This document shows, piece by piece, positions 35,053 through 44,162 of a DNA stretch of 64,000 nt. A model generated the notes under the pieces. That model saw nothing but the letters and a program-made list of their open reading frames with translations, ran no database searches and was not told where the DNA came from. Source of the DNA: Candidatus Eisenbergiella stercoravium (GTDB taxonomy: Bacteria > Bacillota > Clostridia > Lachnospirales > Lachnospiraceae); assembly GCA_019113175.1 (NCBI GenBank), contig DXHY01000011.1, forward strand, positions 103,902-167,901. Reading direction: 5' to 3'. A program made the translations under genes and the position numbers. Numbering within the stretch: position 1 is the first letter of the stretch; each line of letters opens with the position of its first letter.

Positions 35053-35649
35053 ATGTTTACCACCTTAACTTACTACAACCAAAACGCCCGATCCTATACG
35101 GCTGCCACTCAGACTCTTGATTTCCGTCTCATCCAGGATCGTTTTCTGTTCCGCATGCCCCGGTCTGCCAGGATTCTGGATTTCGGCTGCGGCTCTGGAC
35201 GGGATACCAGATATTTTCTGAATCACGGTTTTCAGGTGGATGCCGTTGATGGTTCCTCAGAAATGTGCCGAATCGCCGGAGAGTATACCGGAATACCGAT
35301 CCGGCAGATGCTTTTTCAGGAACTGGATACAGTGGATACCTATGACGGTATATGGGCCTGTGCTTCCATCCTTCATCTGTCCAGAATGGAGTTGTCTGAT
35401 GTTTTTCGCAGGATGGCCGTTGCATTGCGGAAAAATGGAATGATTTATGCTTCCTTCAAATATGGAAGCTTTGAAGGAGAACGAAACGGGAGATATTTCA
35501 CGGATTTTACAGAAAAGAATTTTGCAGAATTCGTCGGACGTATTTCTGAATTGGTCATTCAGGAAATGTGGATCTCCGGGGATGTTCGTTCCGGAAGGGG
35601 AGAGGAAAGATGGCTGAATACGATTCTTCAAAAATCGGCTATACGCTGA
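35053..35649 (+). CDS. Class I SAM-dependent methyltransferase
   Basis: A 198-residue single-domain methyltransferase. Motif I is LDFGCGSGRDT near residues 42-52, with VDAVDGSSEM (motif II acidic residue) and GIWACASILHLS as the post-II region. The sequence resembles TehB/UbiE-type small-molecule methylases and lacks the NPPY or DPPY motif expected of N6/N4 DNA methylases, so a DNA substrate is not supported. GGAG lies six bases before the ATG. It overlaps the following nuclease remnant by 40 bases and shares its promoter with the cluster. Confidence 0.82.
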   Translation: MFTTLTYYNQNARSYTAATQTLDFRLIQDRFLFRMPRSARILDFGCGSGRDTRYFLNHGFQVDAVDGSSEMCRIAGEYTGIPIRQMLFQELDTVDTYDGIWACASILHLSRMELSDVFRRMAVALRKNGMIYASFKYGSFEGERNGRYFTDFTEKNFAEFVGRISELVIQEMWISGDVRSGRGEERWLNTILQKSAIR

Positions 35650-36213
35650 GAATCAACGGAGAATATAATAATACGTTGGATATCAAGGGCTTTTCCCGGA
35701 TGCTGAAGGATCCCTCTTACTGTTACAAATTTTTCTGGCTGGAGGCTCTGGTATGGCTGATCTCGGAAGGAGTGGAGGAGACTACCTTTGGCACGGTCAT
35801 AGATGAAATGATCGCTAATGCCTGGTATCCGGTTCGGGAATTTCATATCCATTTAAGCGGTATGCAGGGAGGAGAGGTGCGTGACGGGTTAGAAAGAGCG
35901 GTGGAATCTGATACCCATGGATTCCTCTCTGAATGCCTCAAAAAGTAGCCATCTGCCCAAATGGGATCCATATTTCGCCAGGTTTGCGGGAAATCAGTAC
36001 ATGCTGTATGAGATGATTCAAAGCAATTCTCATATTCGAAAGCTGTATGAAGGCTGTTACAGGGACAACCTCCATTCCCTTTGGGCTCAGCGGGAACTGT
36101 ACCGGCCGGGGAATACAAAGGAGGAGTTCGTTTCCATCCTGCAGAAGAACATGAAGCCGATCTATGATTCCGCATGGCGGCAGGGCTATGAGATCTGGCA
36201 GTTCAGTATGTAA
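35610..36213 (+). pseudogene. HNH endonuclease with its catalytic core deleted
   Basis: The N-terminal 98 residues (MAEYDSSKIGYTLRINGEYN, then MLKDPSYCYKFFWLEALVWL) match a family of HNH-domain nucleases found in Clostridial genomes. At about 35898 the frame breaks, and a second frame picks up near WNLIPMDSSLNASKSSHLPKWD and runs to 36213, matching the C-terminal end of the same family. From memory of the family, the intervening segment (roughly 200 residues, with the D-H-F-I-P-W HNH core) is missing. This is an internal deletion plus frameshift, so no nuclease activity is expected. The neighbouring helicase gene appears intact. Confidence 0.72.
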
Positions 36214-36244
36214 AAACTATAAGTGAAGAATGAGGTATGGCCGG

Positions 36245-39208
36245 ATGATTTCTAATACACTGAAGGAACTGAAAGATGGATTTGAAACAGCATATATAGA
36301 CAGTGCGATTCCATCCAACTATTTTTATAAGCCTCAATTTATACGGAATAATTACCATGCGGGGAAAAAGGTTTTAGCCGCAATAGAGGATGAGCTTTTA
36401 GCTTGTGAGCATTTTAAAATCAGCGTCGCCTTTATTACGATGAACGGAATTACGCCGCTTCTTCAGACTTTGAAAAGCTTGGAAGAAAAAAATATATGCG
36501 GAGAAATCCTGACAACAAACTATTTATCTTTTTCTGAACCCGCGGCACTTATGAAGCTGCATGGACTTAAAAATATCACCCTGAAAATGTATGATGTGGA
36601 AACTTCTCAAAATGGGTTTCATACCAAGGGATATATTTTTGAAAAGGATGAAATATATCATATCATTATTGGAAGCTCCAATATGACCAGTGCAGCGCTT
36701 ACGAGCAGTCATGAATGGAATACGAAGCTGGTTTCTACGCAGCAGGGTGAAATGGCTCAGCAGATCATAGAAGAATTTCAAACTCTTTGGAATTCAAAAT
36801 ATGCGTTGGATTATTCAGAATTTATCGATATATATACAGAACGTTACAGAATCATCAAGAGGCAGAGGGAGATCGCCCGAAAAGAAGATGTTCCGTCTTT
36901 TGAAAAATATTGCTTAAAGCCTAATGCAATGCAGGTAGGATTTATCAGAAATTTACGGAAAATTCTGGATTCGGGGGAAGACAGGGCACTTTTGATTTCG
37001 GCAACCGGGACTGGAAAGACGTACGCTTCCGCATTTGCCATGCGAGAACTGGGATTTAAGCGTGTACTGTTTTTGGTGCACAGAGGTCAGCTGGCAAGGC
37101 AAACGAAGAGAGCCTATGAAAATGTGTTTGGGAAACGGATAACCATGGGGCTATTGGGGGCAGGTTATCATGATTACGATGCAGACTATGTTTTTGCAAC
37201 TGTTCAGACGCTGAGCAAAGAAGAACATTTGAAGTATTATAGTCCGGAAACATTTGATTGTATTGTTTTGGACGAAGCGCATCATAGTTCAGCATCTATC
37301 TATCAAAGAATTATGAATTTTTTTGTTCCCAAGCTATGGCTGGGAATGACGGCAACACCGGATAAGCGTGACGATGATATTGAAGGAAGAAATATCTATG
37401 AGATTTTTCATTATCAGATTGCTTATGAGATCCGTCTTCAGCAGGCAATGGAGGATAATTTGCTTTGTCCGTTTCACTATTTTGGACTTCATGATCTTTC
37501 TGTAATCGGAGATAAAAACAAAAAGCTGCTGGCAAAGGATTTCAATTCTTTAGTATGTGATGAACGGGTTAAGCATGTAATCGAACAGGCAGAATATTAC
37601 GGATATAGTGGGGATAGAGTGAAGGGCCTGATATTCTGTAGCAGAATTGAAGAGTCTGTTGAACTGTCAAAGAAATTTAATGCTCTCGGTTATCGAACGG
37701 TTGCATTAAATGGTGATGCAACAGAAGAAGAACGTTCGGAAGCATTTGAAAGACTGGCAATGAATGAAGCGGATGCAACAGAAAATGTCCAGCCCTTGGA
37801 TTATATAATATCAGTTGATATTCTGAACGAAGGCGTTGATATTGTGGAGGTTAATCAGATTATCATGCTCAGGCCCACGCTATCCCCTATCGTTTTTATT
37901 CAACAGCTGGGGCGTGGACTGCGTAAAGCGGAAGGAAAGGAATATGTAGTTATTCTTGATTTTATTGGAAATTATGAAAAAAATTTTATGATACCCGTAG
38001 CTTTGTCGGGGGACCGCACCTATAATGCCGATACGATTCGTAAATATGTGATCAGCGGAAGCTGTACAATACCAGGCGCTTCTACCGTCCATTTTGATGA
38101 AATCGCAAAAGAGAAGATTTTTCAATCAATTGATAAAATTCGAGGAATAAAAACAATTATCAGGGAAAGCTATTTTACGTTAAAAAATCGTCTCGGGAGA
38201 ATTCCGTATTTGATGGATTTTTACGAAAACGGAGAAGTTGATCCTCTTCTGATTATACGGGAATATAAAACCTATCAGGACTTTTTAGAAGCTGTAGAGA
38301 AGAAAAACAAGATAGAAAGAATTACTGATCAGGAAAAGTTAACGTTAGAATATTTATCCAAAACTATTCTTAGTGGAGTGAGACCGTATGAACTGGAAAT
38401 TTTGAAAAGGCTTTTTATTCAGGAAACCTTTTCTGTCACTGCGCTAATGCGGGAACTGGACAATCAGTATAAGGAACAGCTTGACCAGAAATCGCTGGTA
38501 AATGCGGTGCAGGTTCTGGAGGGACGTTTTGTCAGTAAAGATGAAGAGTATCAAAAATTTTGTCATATTGATATTTTAGAGAGCAGGGATAATAATGTAA
38601 TACATAGAATGGCAAGCTATGAAGATCGTCTGCATCATATGGAATTCCGGAAGCAGCTGGAAGATTTGATCGGAGTTGGCATTCGCAGATATGAGGAAAA
38701 ATATAAAGAAGGAAATCCCTTTGTGCTGTATGAAAAGTACTCCCGCAGGGATGTGAGTCTTTTGATGAATTGTGGCCGCGATCTGTCTTCCGTGATGTAT
38801 GGAATGAAAAGGATCGGAGATGATGTTTTTATATTCATTACATATCATAAGGCAGAAGCCGAAGATGAAACGAAGCTGTATGCGGAAGGAAAGCCGGATT
38901 ATGCGGATGCTTTTCAGGATGATCTGATTTTTCGCTGGGATTCACAAATCGGGAAAGGCCCGAACAGTTCATATATGCAGGATGTTATTCAGGCAAAAAG
39001 AAAACATTTGCTGGTGAAAAAGAGTGACGTAGAAACAAATTTCTACTATATGGGAACCTTTGATATTATTTCTTATATCGGCTCTACGAAGAAGGATAAT
39101 AATGGGAAGGAGCGGGATATTACAAAGGTCACAATGAAAATGCATCAGGCTGTCCGGGAAGATATATTAAGATATTTGGAAAGCAGTATTAAGGAAGAGG
39201 AGAAGTAA
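36245..39208 (+). CDS. PLD-nuclease / DEAD-box helicase / DUF3427 protein
   Basis: A 987-residue three-part enzyme. Residues about 50-210 form a phospholipase D-like nuclease (HTKGYIF and SSNMTSAAL, the HxK motif and its partner). Residues about 240-620 form a superfamily 2 helicase with Walker [31 protein letters not shown] and the motif VI region QQLGRGLRK. The final 330 residues are DUF3427 ([16 protein letters not shown] is in this part). Such proteins recur in defence or DNA-processing islands, so the likely role is restriction-like cleavage or repair of foreign or damaged DNA. The gene is AT-rich against its flanks, indicating transfer. Start at ATG 36245 with GAGG nine bases upstream. 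Confidence 0.85.
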   Translation: MISNTLKELKDGFETAYIDSAIPSNYFYKPQFIRNNYHAGKKVLAAIEDELLACEHFKISVAFITMNGITPLLQTLKSLEEKNICGEILTTNYLSFSEPAALMKLHGLKNITLKMYDVETSQNGFHTKGYIFEKDEIYHIIIGSSNMTSAALTSSHEWNTKLVSTQQGEMAQQIIEEFQTLWNSKYALDYSEFIDIYTERYRIIKRQREIARKEDVPSFEKYCLKPNAMQVGFIRNLRKILDSGEDRALLISATGTGKTYASAFAMRELGFKRVLFLVHRGQLARQTKRAYENVFGKRITMGLLGAGYHDYDADYVFATVQTLSKEEHLKYYSPETFDCIVLDEAHHSSASIYQRIMNFFVPKLWLGMTATPDKRDDDIEGRNIYEIFHYQIAYEIRLQQAMEDNLLCPFHYFGLHDLSVIGDKNKKLLAKDFNSLVCDERVKHVIEQAEYYGYSGDRVKGLIFCSRIEESVELSKKFNALGYRTVALNGDATEEERSEAFERLAMNEADATENVQPLDYIISVDILNEGVDIVEVNQIIMLRPTLSPIVFIQQLGRGLRKAEGKEYVVILDFIGNYEKNFMIPVALSGDRTYNADTIRKYVISGSCTIPGASTVHFDEIAKEKIFQSIDKIRGIKTIIRESYFTLKNRLGRIPYLMDFYENGEVDPLLIIREYKTYQDFLEAVEKKNKIERITDQEKLTLEYLSKTILSGVRPYELEILKRLFIQETFSVTALMRELDNQYKEQLDQKSLVNAVQVLEGRFVSKDEEYQKFCHIDILESRDNNVIHRMASYEDRLHHMEFRKQLEDLIGVGIRRYEEKYKEGNPFVLYEKYSRRDVSLLMNCGRDLSSVMYGMKRIGDDVFIFITYHKAEAEDETKLYAEGKPDYADAFQDDLIFRWDSQIGKGPNSSYMQDVIQAKRKHLLVKKSDVETNFYYMGTFDIISYIGSTKKDNNGKERDITKVTMKMHQAVREDILRYLESSIKEEEK

Positions 39209-39213
39209 GACAA

Positions 39214-39603
39214 ATGAAAACCGTTAGAGTTGTAGCAGCTGTAATTCAGTCAGATAATAAAATATTTGCCACGAGGCGGGGCTATGGGGAATTTAAAGGC
39301 GGCTGGGAATTCCCCGGAGGAAAGATTGAACCGGGAGAGACGCCGCAGCAGGCTTTGGTGAGAGAAATTAAAGAAGAATTAGACACGGAAATTGGAGTTG
39401 GAGAGCTCATAGAAACGGTGGAGTATGATTATCCCACATTTCATCTGTCGATGGATTGTTTTTGGTGTACAATTGTAAAGGGAAATCTGGTTTTATTGGA
39501 AGCAGAAGCTTCAAAATGGCTGACAAAGGATGATCTGTATTCTGTAGAGTGGTTGCCGGCAGACGCAGGTCTCATTAAAAAAATTGAAAAAAATTGGAAA
39601 TAA
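39214..39603 (+). CDS. NUDIX hydrolase, MutT-like
   Basis: A 129-residue pyrophosphohydrolase. The Nudix box is complete from [18 protein letters not shown] to KEELD. MutT-type enzymes remove oxidised or modified dNTPs. The stop of the helicase is only five bases upstream, and the AT-rich composition matches, so the two are functionally linked. NUDIX genes next to DUF3427 helicases are a repeated arrangement, but the reason is not established. Small molecules such as alarmones or modified nucleotides are possible substrates. Confidence 0.9.
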   Translation: MKTVRVVAAVIQSDNKIFATRRGYGEFKGGWEFPGGKIEPGETPQQALVREIKEELDTEIGVGELIETVEYDYPTFHLSMDCFWCTIVKGNLVLLEAEASKWLTKDDLYSVEWLPADAGLIKKIEKNWK

Positions 39604-39618
39604 CAGGAGGCCACACAC

Positions 39619-40371
39619 ATGTCCCTATACGCACTGGGCGACCTTCACCTGAGCTTCCAGACCAATAAACCAATGGATGCCTTCGGCAGGGTCTGGAAAC
39701 ATCATGAGCGCAAAATAGAAAAATATGTGAATCAGATCGTGAAGCCGGAAGACACTCTGGTACTCACCGGAGACCACTCCTGGGGCAGAAAGCTTTCGGA
39801 GTGCCGGGAGGATCTGGCCTTTATTGAGCGGCTGCCCGGCCGTAAGATCCTGCTACGGGGAAATCACGACATGTTTTGGGACGCAAAGAAGACGGAACGG
39901 CTGAATGAGGAATTTCAGGGCAGGCTGTTTTTCCTGCAGAATAATTTTGCCGCCTACGAGGATTATGCGCTGGTTGGAACGAAGGGTTATACTTTTGAAG
40001 GCCCCTTTTATCTGGATGGCAGGGGACGGATCATGGGATGGGATGAGAAGAGGGAGGAGCAGGCGAAGAAGCTTGTGGACAGAGAAATGGTTCGGCTTCG
40101 GGAGTCCTTTCAGAAGGCGGAACAGGCCGGATACCGGAAGTTCGTCATGTTTCTGCATTATCCGCCCACGAATATTCTGGAGAAAACCTCGCCCTTTACC
40201 CGGATCGCGGAAGAGTATGGCGTGAAGGCGGTGGTCTATTCCCACTGCCATGGGGAAAGGCGGTTTGGGGACAGCATCCGGGGGAGCTTCCATGGCGTGG
40301 AGTATATGCTGGTGTCGGGAGACTATCTGAATTTTCATCCGGCGCTGGTACTGCCTTTACAGGAGAAATGA
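39619..40371 (+). CDS. Calcineurin-like metallophosphoesterase
   Basis: A 250-residue two-metal phosphoesterase. All family motifs are present: GDLHLS (D-x-H), GDHSWG, GNHDMFW, an H-Y-P-P-T-N with a further His, and SHCHGERRFG. These bind the dinuclear centre and fix the fold, but the substrate could be a nucleotide, a phosphoprotein or a lipid. CAGGAGG precedes the ATG, and it starts 15 bases after the NUDIX stop. Base composition returns to the GC-richer level of the core genome here, so it probably belongs to the resident genome and not to the AT-rich insert. Confidence 0.85.
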   Translation: MSLYALGDLHLSFQTNKPMDAFGRVWKHHERKIEKYVNQIVKPEDTLVLTGDHSWGRKLSECREDLAFIERLPGRKILLRGNHDMFWDAKKTERLNEEFQGRLFFLQNNFAAYEDYALVGTKGYTFEGPFYLDGRGRIMGWDEKREEQAKKLVDREMVRLRESFQKAEQAGYRKFVMFLHYPPTNILEKTSPFTRIAEEYGVKAVVYSHCHGERRFGDSIRGSFHGVEYMLVSGDYLNFHPALVLPLQEK

Positions 40372-40412
40372 GCAGATTGAAAAGTCATTGAAACAAAAGG
40401 GGAGGGAAAAGC

Positions 40413-41807
40413 ATGTCAATCACAGGAGCAGTAATGGTTCCCCATCCGCCTCTGATCATACCGGAGGTGGGGCGCGGGCAGGAAAAGGCGATTTGGGCCA
40501 CCATTGACGCGTATCATCAGGCGGCGCGCCGTCTGGCCGCCTGGAGGCCGGACACGGTGGTGGTTCTGTCGCCTCATTCGGTCATGTATGCGGATTATTT
40601 TCACATCTCGCCGGGAACGGGAGCGGAGGGGGACTTCGGACGCTTCCGTGCGCCGCATGCGAAGGTTCAGGTGACCTATGACAGAGAGCTTGTCCGGCTG
40701 ATCTGTCAGGAGGCAGACAGGGCGGATGTTCCCGCCGGCACCATGGGCGAGGAGGACAGACGGCTGGATCACGGAACCATGATTCCGCTGTGGTTTCTGA
40801 ATCAGTATGACCGGAATTATCAGGTGGTGAGGATCGGTCTTTCCGGGCTTCCCTTTTCCGTGCATTACAGGCTGGGACAGTGCATCCAGAAAGCCGCGGA
40901 GCGGTCCGGAAAGAGGATTGCAGTCATTGCCAGCGGGGATCTGTCCCACCGGCTGACGAAGGACGGGCCTTATGGTTTTCAGGAGGAAGGCCCGGAGTAT
41001 GACAGACGCATCATGGAAGTGATGGGAAGCGGGGAGTTCGGCGGCCTTTTTGATTTTTCGGAGGAATTCTGTGAAAAGGCGGCGGAATGCGGCCACCGTT
41101 CCTTCCTCATCATGGCGGGGGCGCTGGACTCCCTGGCGGTAAAGGCAGAGCGGCTTTCCCATGAAGGCCCGTTTGGCGTAGGCTATGGTATCTGTACCTA
41201 TGAAGCGGGCGGACCGGCGCCCGGCCGTGATTTCCTGCGGCAGTGGGAAGAACGGGAGAGGGAAGCGCTGGAGGAGCGGAAACGGAAGGAAGATCCTTAC
41301 GTGCGTCTGGCGCGGCGGACCATAGAGGCCTGGGTGCGCGGGGGCGCAGGAAAAAGGATTGCCGTTCCGGAGGGGCTGCCGGAGGAAATGCTTGCCCGGC
41401 GTGCCGGAGTGTTCGTTTCCCTGAAGGAGGATGGGAGGCTGCGCGGCTGCATCGGAACCATTTCTCCGGTGAGAGGAAGCATTGCGGAGGAGATCATGGA
41501 AAATGCCGTCAGCGCAGCCTGTCGGGATCCCCGGTTTCATCCCGTGGAGCCGGAGGAGCTGGACCGGCTGGTTTACAGCGTGGATGTGCTGGGAAAGCCG
41601 GAGGAGATTTCCTCAAAGGAGGAGCTGGATGTGAAGCGTTACGGCGTCATCGTGAGCAGAGGGGCCAGAAGGGGCCTGCTCCTTCCCAACCTGGAGGGCG
41701 TGGACACCGTGGAGGAGCAGATCGACATTGCGAGGCAGAAGGCCGGAATTCCGGAGGACGCGGAGGACATCCGGCTGGAGCGCTTTGAGGTGGTGAGGCA
41801 TTTTTGA
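40413..41807 (+). CDS. AmmeMemoRadiSam fusion: Memo-like and AMMECR1 domains
   Basis: A 464-residue fusion. The N-terminal part (about 1-270) is a Memo/LigB-like fold, related to extradiol dioxygenases (MVPHPPLIIPEVGRGQE, VVLSPHS, DLSHRLTKDGP). The C-terminal part (about 295-464) is AMMECR1 with the nearly universal LRGCIGT motif. The third member, a radical SAM enzyme, is next. The trio occurs across archaea, eukaryotes and bacteria, and an uncharacterised modification has been inferred from its conservation. The fusion supports a physical complex. The next gene starts three bases after this stop. Confidence 0.88.
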   Translation: MSITGAVMVPHPPLIIPEVGRGQEKAIWATIDAYHQAARRLAAWRPDTVVVLSPHSVMYADYFHISPGTGAEGDFGRFRAPHAKVQVTYDRELVRLICQEADRADVPAGTMGEEDRRLDHGTMIPLWFLNQYDRNYQVVRIGLSGLPFSVHYRLGQCIQKAAERSGKRIAVIASGDLSHRLTKDGPYGFQEEGPEYDRRIMEVMGSGEFGGLFDFSEEFCEKAAECGHRSFLIMAGALDSLAVKAERLSHEGPFGVGYGICTYEAGGPAPGRDFLRQWEEREREALEERKRKEDPYVRLARRTIEAWVRGGAGKRIAVPEGLPEEMLARRAGVFVSLKEDGRLRGCIGTISPVRGSIAEEIMENAVSAACRDPRFHPVEPEELDRLVYSVDVLGKPEEISSKEELDVKRYGVIVSRGARRGLLLPNLEGVDTVEEQIDIARQKAGIPEDAEDIRLERFEVVRHF

Positions 41808-41809
41808 GC

Positions 41810-42664
41810 ATGGAAAAAGAAAAAAACCTGCAAAAGCAGGAGGCGGTCTGCGCTGTCTGCCCCCATCACTGCCTGTTGGCGGTGGGGGAGACCGGGCGCT
41901 GCCGGGCCAGAAAAAACAGAGAGGGAAAGATCGTCAGCATCAATTACGGAAAGCTCACATCCCTGATGCCCGATCCGATAGAAAAGAAGCCTCTGCGCCG
42001 TTTTTTCCCGGGAAGCAGGATTCTTTCCGTGGGGAGCTTTGGCTGTAACCTGGCCTGCCCTTTCTGCCAGAATCATGAGATTTCCATGGCGGACAGAGGA
42101 CAGGCGCACTGCCGGGAGATTACGCCGGAAGCGCTTGCCGGACTGGCGCAGGCGTATCAAAATCGTGGGAACATCGGCGTGGCTTTTACCTATAACGAAC
42201 CTCTGGTGGGGTATGAATTTGTTCGGGATACGGCCCGGCTGGTACGGAAGCGGGGCATGAAAAATGTGCTGGTCACCAACGGCTTCGCGGAGCTTTCGGT
42301 TCTGGAGGAGCTTCTGCCTTATGTGGACGCCATGAACATCGATCTCAAGGGCTTCACCGATGCCTGGTATGAAAGGCTGGGAGGAGATCTGGAGACGGTG
42401 AAACGCTTCATCGCGCGGGCCGCGCAGGACTGCCATGTGGAGCTGACCACGCTGATCGTTCCCGGCGAAAACGATTCCGAAGAGGAGATGGAGCGGGAGG
42501 CCGGATGGATCGCGTCGCTGGATCGGGAGATTCCGCTTCATGTGACCCGCTTTTTCCCGCGGTACCGGATGATGGATAAGGGTCCCACGCCGGTGGAGCG
42601 GGTCTACCGCCTCAGGGATGTGGCGGCACAGTGGTTGCGGTATGTGTATGTGGGGAACTGCTGA
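41810..42664 (+). CDS. AmmeMemoRadiSam radical SAM enzyme
   Basis: About 284 residues. The radical SAM cluster motif is CNLACPFCQ (Cys79, Cys83, Cys86), giving the 5'-deoxyadenosyl radical from SAM. A second set of four Cys at 14, 17, 21 and 31 probably binds another metal or cluster. VAFTYNEPLVGYEF and MNIDLKGFTD follow in the barrel. It is the third partner of the fusion gene upstream; the start may be a TTG at 41804 overlapping that gene or the ATG at 41810, which I use. Substrate unknown. Confidence 0.9.
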   Translation: MEKEKNLQKQEAVCAVCPHHCLLAVGETGRCRARKNREGKIVSINYGKLTSLMPDPIEKKPLRRFFPGSRILSVGSFGCNLACPFCQNHEISMADRGQAHCREITPEALAGLAQAYQNRGNIGVAFTYNEPLVGYEFVRDTARLVRKRGMKNVLVTNGFAELSVLEELLPYVDAMNIDLKGFTDAWYERLGGDLETVKRFIARAAQDCHVELTTLIVPGENDSEEEMEREAGWIASLDREIPLHVTRFFPRYRMMDKGPTPVERVYRLRDVAAQWLRYVYVGNC

Positions 42665-42767
42665 AAGAGACGGAACTGCCGAAGGGGCGGCACTGCTAAA
42701 GGGGCTGAACTATAGAAGAAGGCAGGAACCCGGAAGAGGCCGTTCGGTGGGAGAGCGTGAAAAGAAT

Positions 42768-43020
42768 ATGGAAAAAAGAATTGTGAACGCGGAGATCGCC
42801 CTGATCCCCTATTATCCCAACTATGATGCTGCGCTGGAATGGTATTAGGACCCGGAGTTGTGCAGACAGGTGGATGGCTGAAGAAAAAGGGCTGAGCCAG
42901 GTGAGAGCGCAGATTTATTCCTTTAATGGACAGAGCCGGAATATGTTTCTCTCCGTCGGATTTGAGCCTGTGGGGAACGACTGGTATACTTTCTGCATTG
43001 CCCCGAAAGGTTCCCGGTAA
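42768..43020 (+). pseudogene. GNAT acetyltransferase remnant
   Basis: ATG at 42768 starts MEKRIVNAEIALIPYYPNYD, the usual beginning of a GNAT family, but an in-frame TAG stops it after 26 residues. The next residues (DPELCRQVDG) still fit the family, then the frame shifts and about 120 residues are missing. The C-terminal piece (VRAQIYSFNGQSRNMFLSVG) ends at 43020. Two of three expected GNAT blocks remain. No function expected. Confidence 0.75.
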
Positions 43021-43039
43021 AAATACGGCTAAAAATTAT

Positions 43040-43069
43040 TTGACAAAAGAAGCTGCTTATTCATATAAT
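43040..43069 (+). promoter_or_regulatory. Promoter upstream of the YbaN leader
   Basis: Consensus TTGACA (43040-43045) and TATAAT (43064-43069) with an 18-base spacer. The start point would fall at or just before the hairpin at 43077, so transcripts meet it immediately. Confidence 0.75.
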
Positions 43070-43076
43070 AGAGAAC

Positions 43077-43100
43077 AGCCGCATACCGCGGCTTGTTTTT
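43077..43100 (+). terminator. Terminator-like hairpin just after the promoter
   Basis: AGCCGC-ATACC-GCGGCT followed by TGTTTTT. It looks like a short intrinsic terminator, but lies only about 8 bases past the -10, which would be too early for termination. It may instead protect the 5' end. Confidence 0.4.
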
Positions 43101-43173
43101 CAACAGACAGTTAGTAAAAACTAATAAAAGTACGCATAAGCGAACAAAAAACGAACGAAAGGAAAGATTGAAA

Positions 43174-43284
43174 AATAAGCCCGATGGCTTATTGTTTCAA
43201 AACAAAGCCAGCTTTGTGGCAGTTTTGCGCCGAAGCACAAAACTGCTGTGATCGCATAGGAGAAATCACCTGCATGATTTCTCC
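43174..43284 (+). promoter_or_regulatory. Hairpin-rich leader of the YbaN - YgbA - CydDC genes
   Basis: Four perfect stems follow each other: AATAAGCC/GGCTTATT (43174-43193), ACAAAGC/GCTTTGT (43202-43217), GCAGTTTTG/CAAAACTGC (43219-43246) and GGAGAAATCA/TGATTTCTCC (43259-43284). CAAAAC at 43198-43203 can also pair with GTTTTG at 43222-43227, in competition with the third stem, so alternative folds exist. The layout suggests a regulatory RNA or a repeated intergenic element. No known riboswitch pattern was recognised. Confidence 0.5.
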
Positions 43285-43322
43285 TCGCGGCCTCAGCGTA
43301 CCGCTTCGGCATGGAGGTAAAA

Positions 43323-43739
43323 ATGAAAATGAACAGAAAATCTCCCTTCCGAATCCTCTGGACACTCCTTGGCTTCTTCTGTCTGGGACTTGGCACGGCA
43401 GGCATCCTTCTGCCGTTTCTTCCCACGGTACCCTTTTATATGGCGACGGTATTCTGCTTCGCCAAAAGCTCTGAAAGGCTCCATGGGTGGTTCCTGGGAA
43501 CTGCCCTGTACCGGAAGCATCTGGACAGCTTTGTCAGGCAGAGAGCCATGACCATGGGGACAAAGCTTCGGATTGTGGGGACGGTAACCCTGGTGATGGC
43601 GGTGGGATTTCTGATGATGAGCCGGGTACCGGCAGGAAGAGTCTGCCTTGTCATCGTGTGGCTGTGCCATCTGCTGTACTTTTTCCTGCGGGTGAGAACC
43701 ATACGGCCGGAAGCGGCCGCAGAACAGGAGGCTGCCTGA
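43323..43739 (+). CDS. YbaN/DUF454-family membrane protein
   Basis: A 138-residue protein of the YbaN family with about three hydrophobic segments. The signature is in the first helix pair, [20 protein letters not shown], followed by [18 protein letters not shown]. It sits in the cytoplasmic membrane. Function is unknown, but the family is often next to redox or efflux genes. GGAGG precedes the ATG at 43323. The next gene begins four bases after the stop, so they are co-transcribed. Confidence 0.87.
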   Translation: MKMNRKSPFRILWTLLGFFCLGLGTAGILLPFLPTVPFYMATVFCFAKSSERLHGWFLGTALYRKHLDSFVRQRAMTMGTKLRIVGTVTLVMAVGFLMMSRVPAGRVCLVIVWLCHLLYFFLRVRTIRPEAAAEQEAA

Positions 43740-43743
43740 GAAG

Positions 43744-44094
43744 ATGAAAAGGGATATTGAGAAAAAGAGAAAGAAGGAGCAGCGCGTGGTGGAGGAAATG
43801 ATCCGCCTGTACTGCCGGAAACATCATGCGGAGTATGACAGACGAACGGGACGGATGTGCCCGGCCTGCCGGGAGCTTTCCGGGTACGCGGCCCTGCGCA
43901 GTGAGAAATGTCCGTTTATGGAGAAGAAAACCTTCTGCAGCAACTGTAAGGTGCATTGCTATCAGCCTGCAATGCGGGAGCGGATCCGGCAGGTCATGCG
44001 ATTTTCCGGGCCGAGAATGCTGTTGTATCATCCCGTTCTTGCCATCTGGCATGTGGTCTGCAGCATAAGGGAAAAGCGCGGCAGTGCGTCATGA
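43744..44094 (+). CDS. YgbA-type nitrous-oxide-stimulated promoter family protein
   Basis: A 116-residue basic, Cys-rich protein. The core CPACRELSGYA, then KCPF, FCSNCKVHCY and the RQVMRFSGPRMLLYHP tail are the family hallmarks. E. coli YgbA is controlled by the NO sensor NsrR and supports growth after nitrosative stress. The seven Cys may bind iron or zinc. It is co-transcribed with YbaN and the CydDC-like exporter, which fits a thiol and NO-stress theme. The mechanism is not established. Confidence 0.9.
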   Translation: MKRDIEKKRKKEQRVVEEMIRLYCRKHHAEYDRRTGRMCPACRELSGYAALRSEKCPFMEKKTFCSNCKVHCYQPAMRERIRQVMRFSGPRMLLYHPVLAIWHVVCSIREKRGSAS

Positions 44095-44162
44095 GCCGGA
44101 AACGGACCGGCCTTCGGTTCTTCCTGAATGACAGAAATATACGTTAAAACGGAGAGATTGCC

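Noticed and set aside
35053..35649. DNA methylase of a restriction-modification system
   Set aside because: It lacks the NPPY/DPPY motif and resembles small-molecule methylases, so R-M is not claimed.
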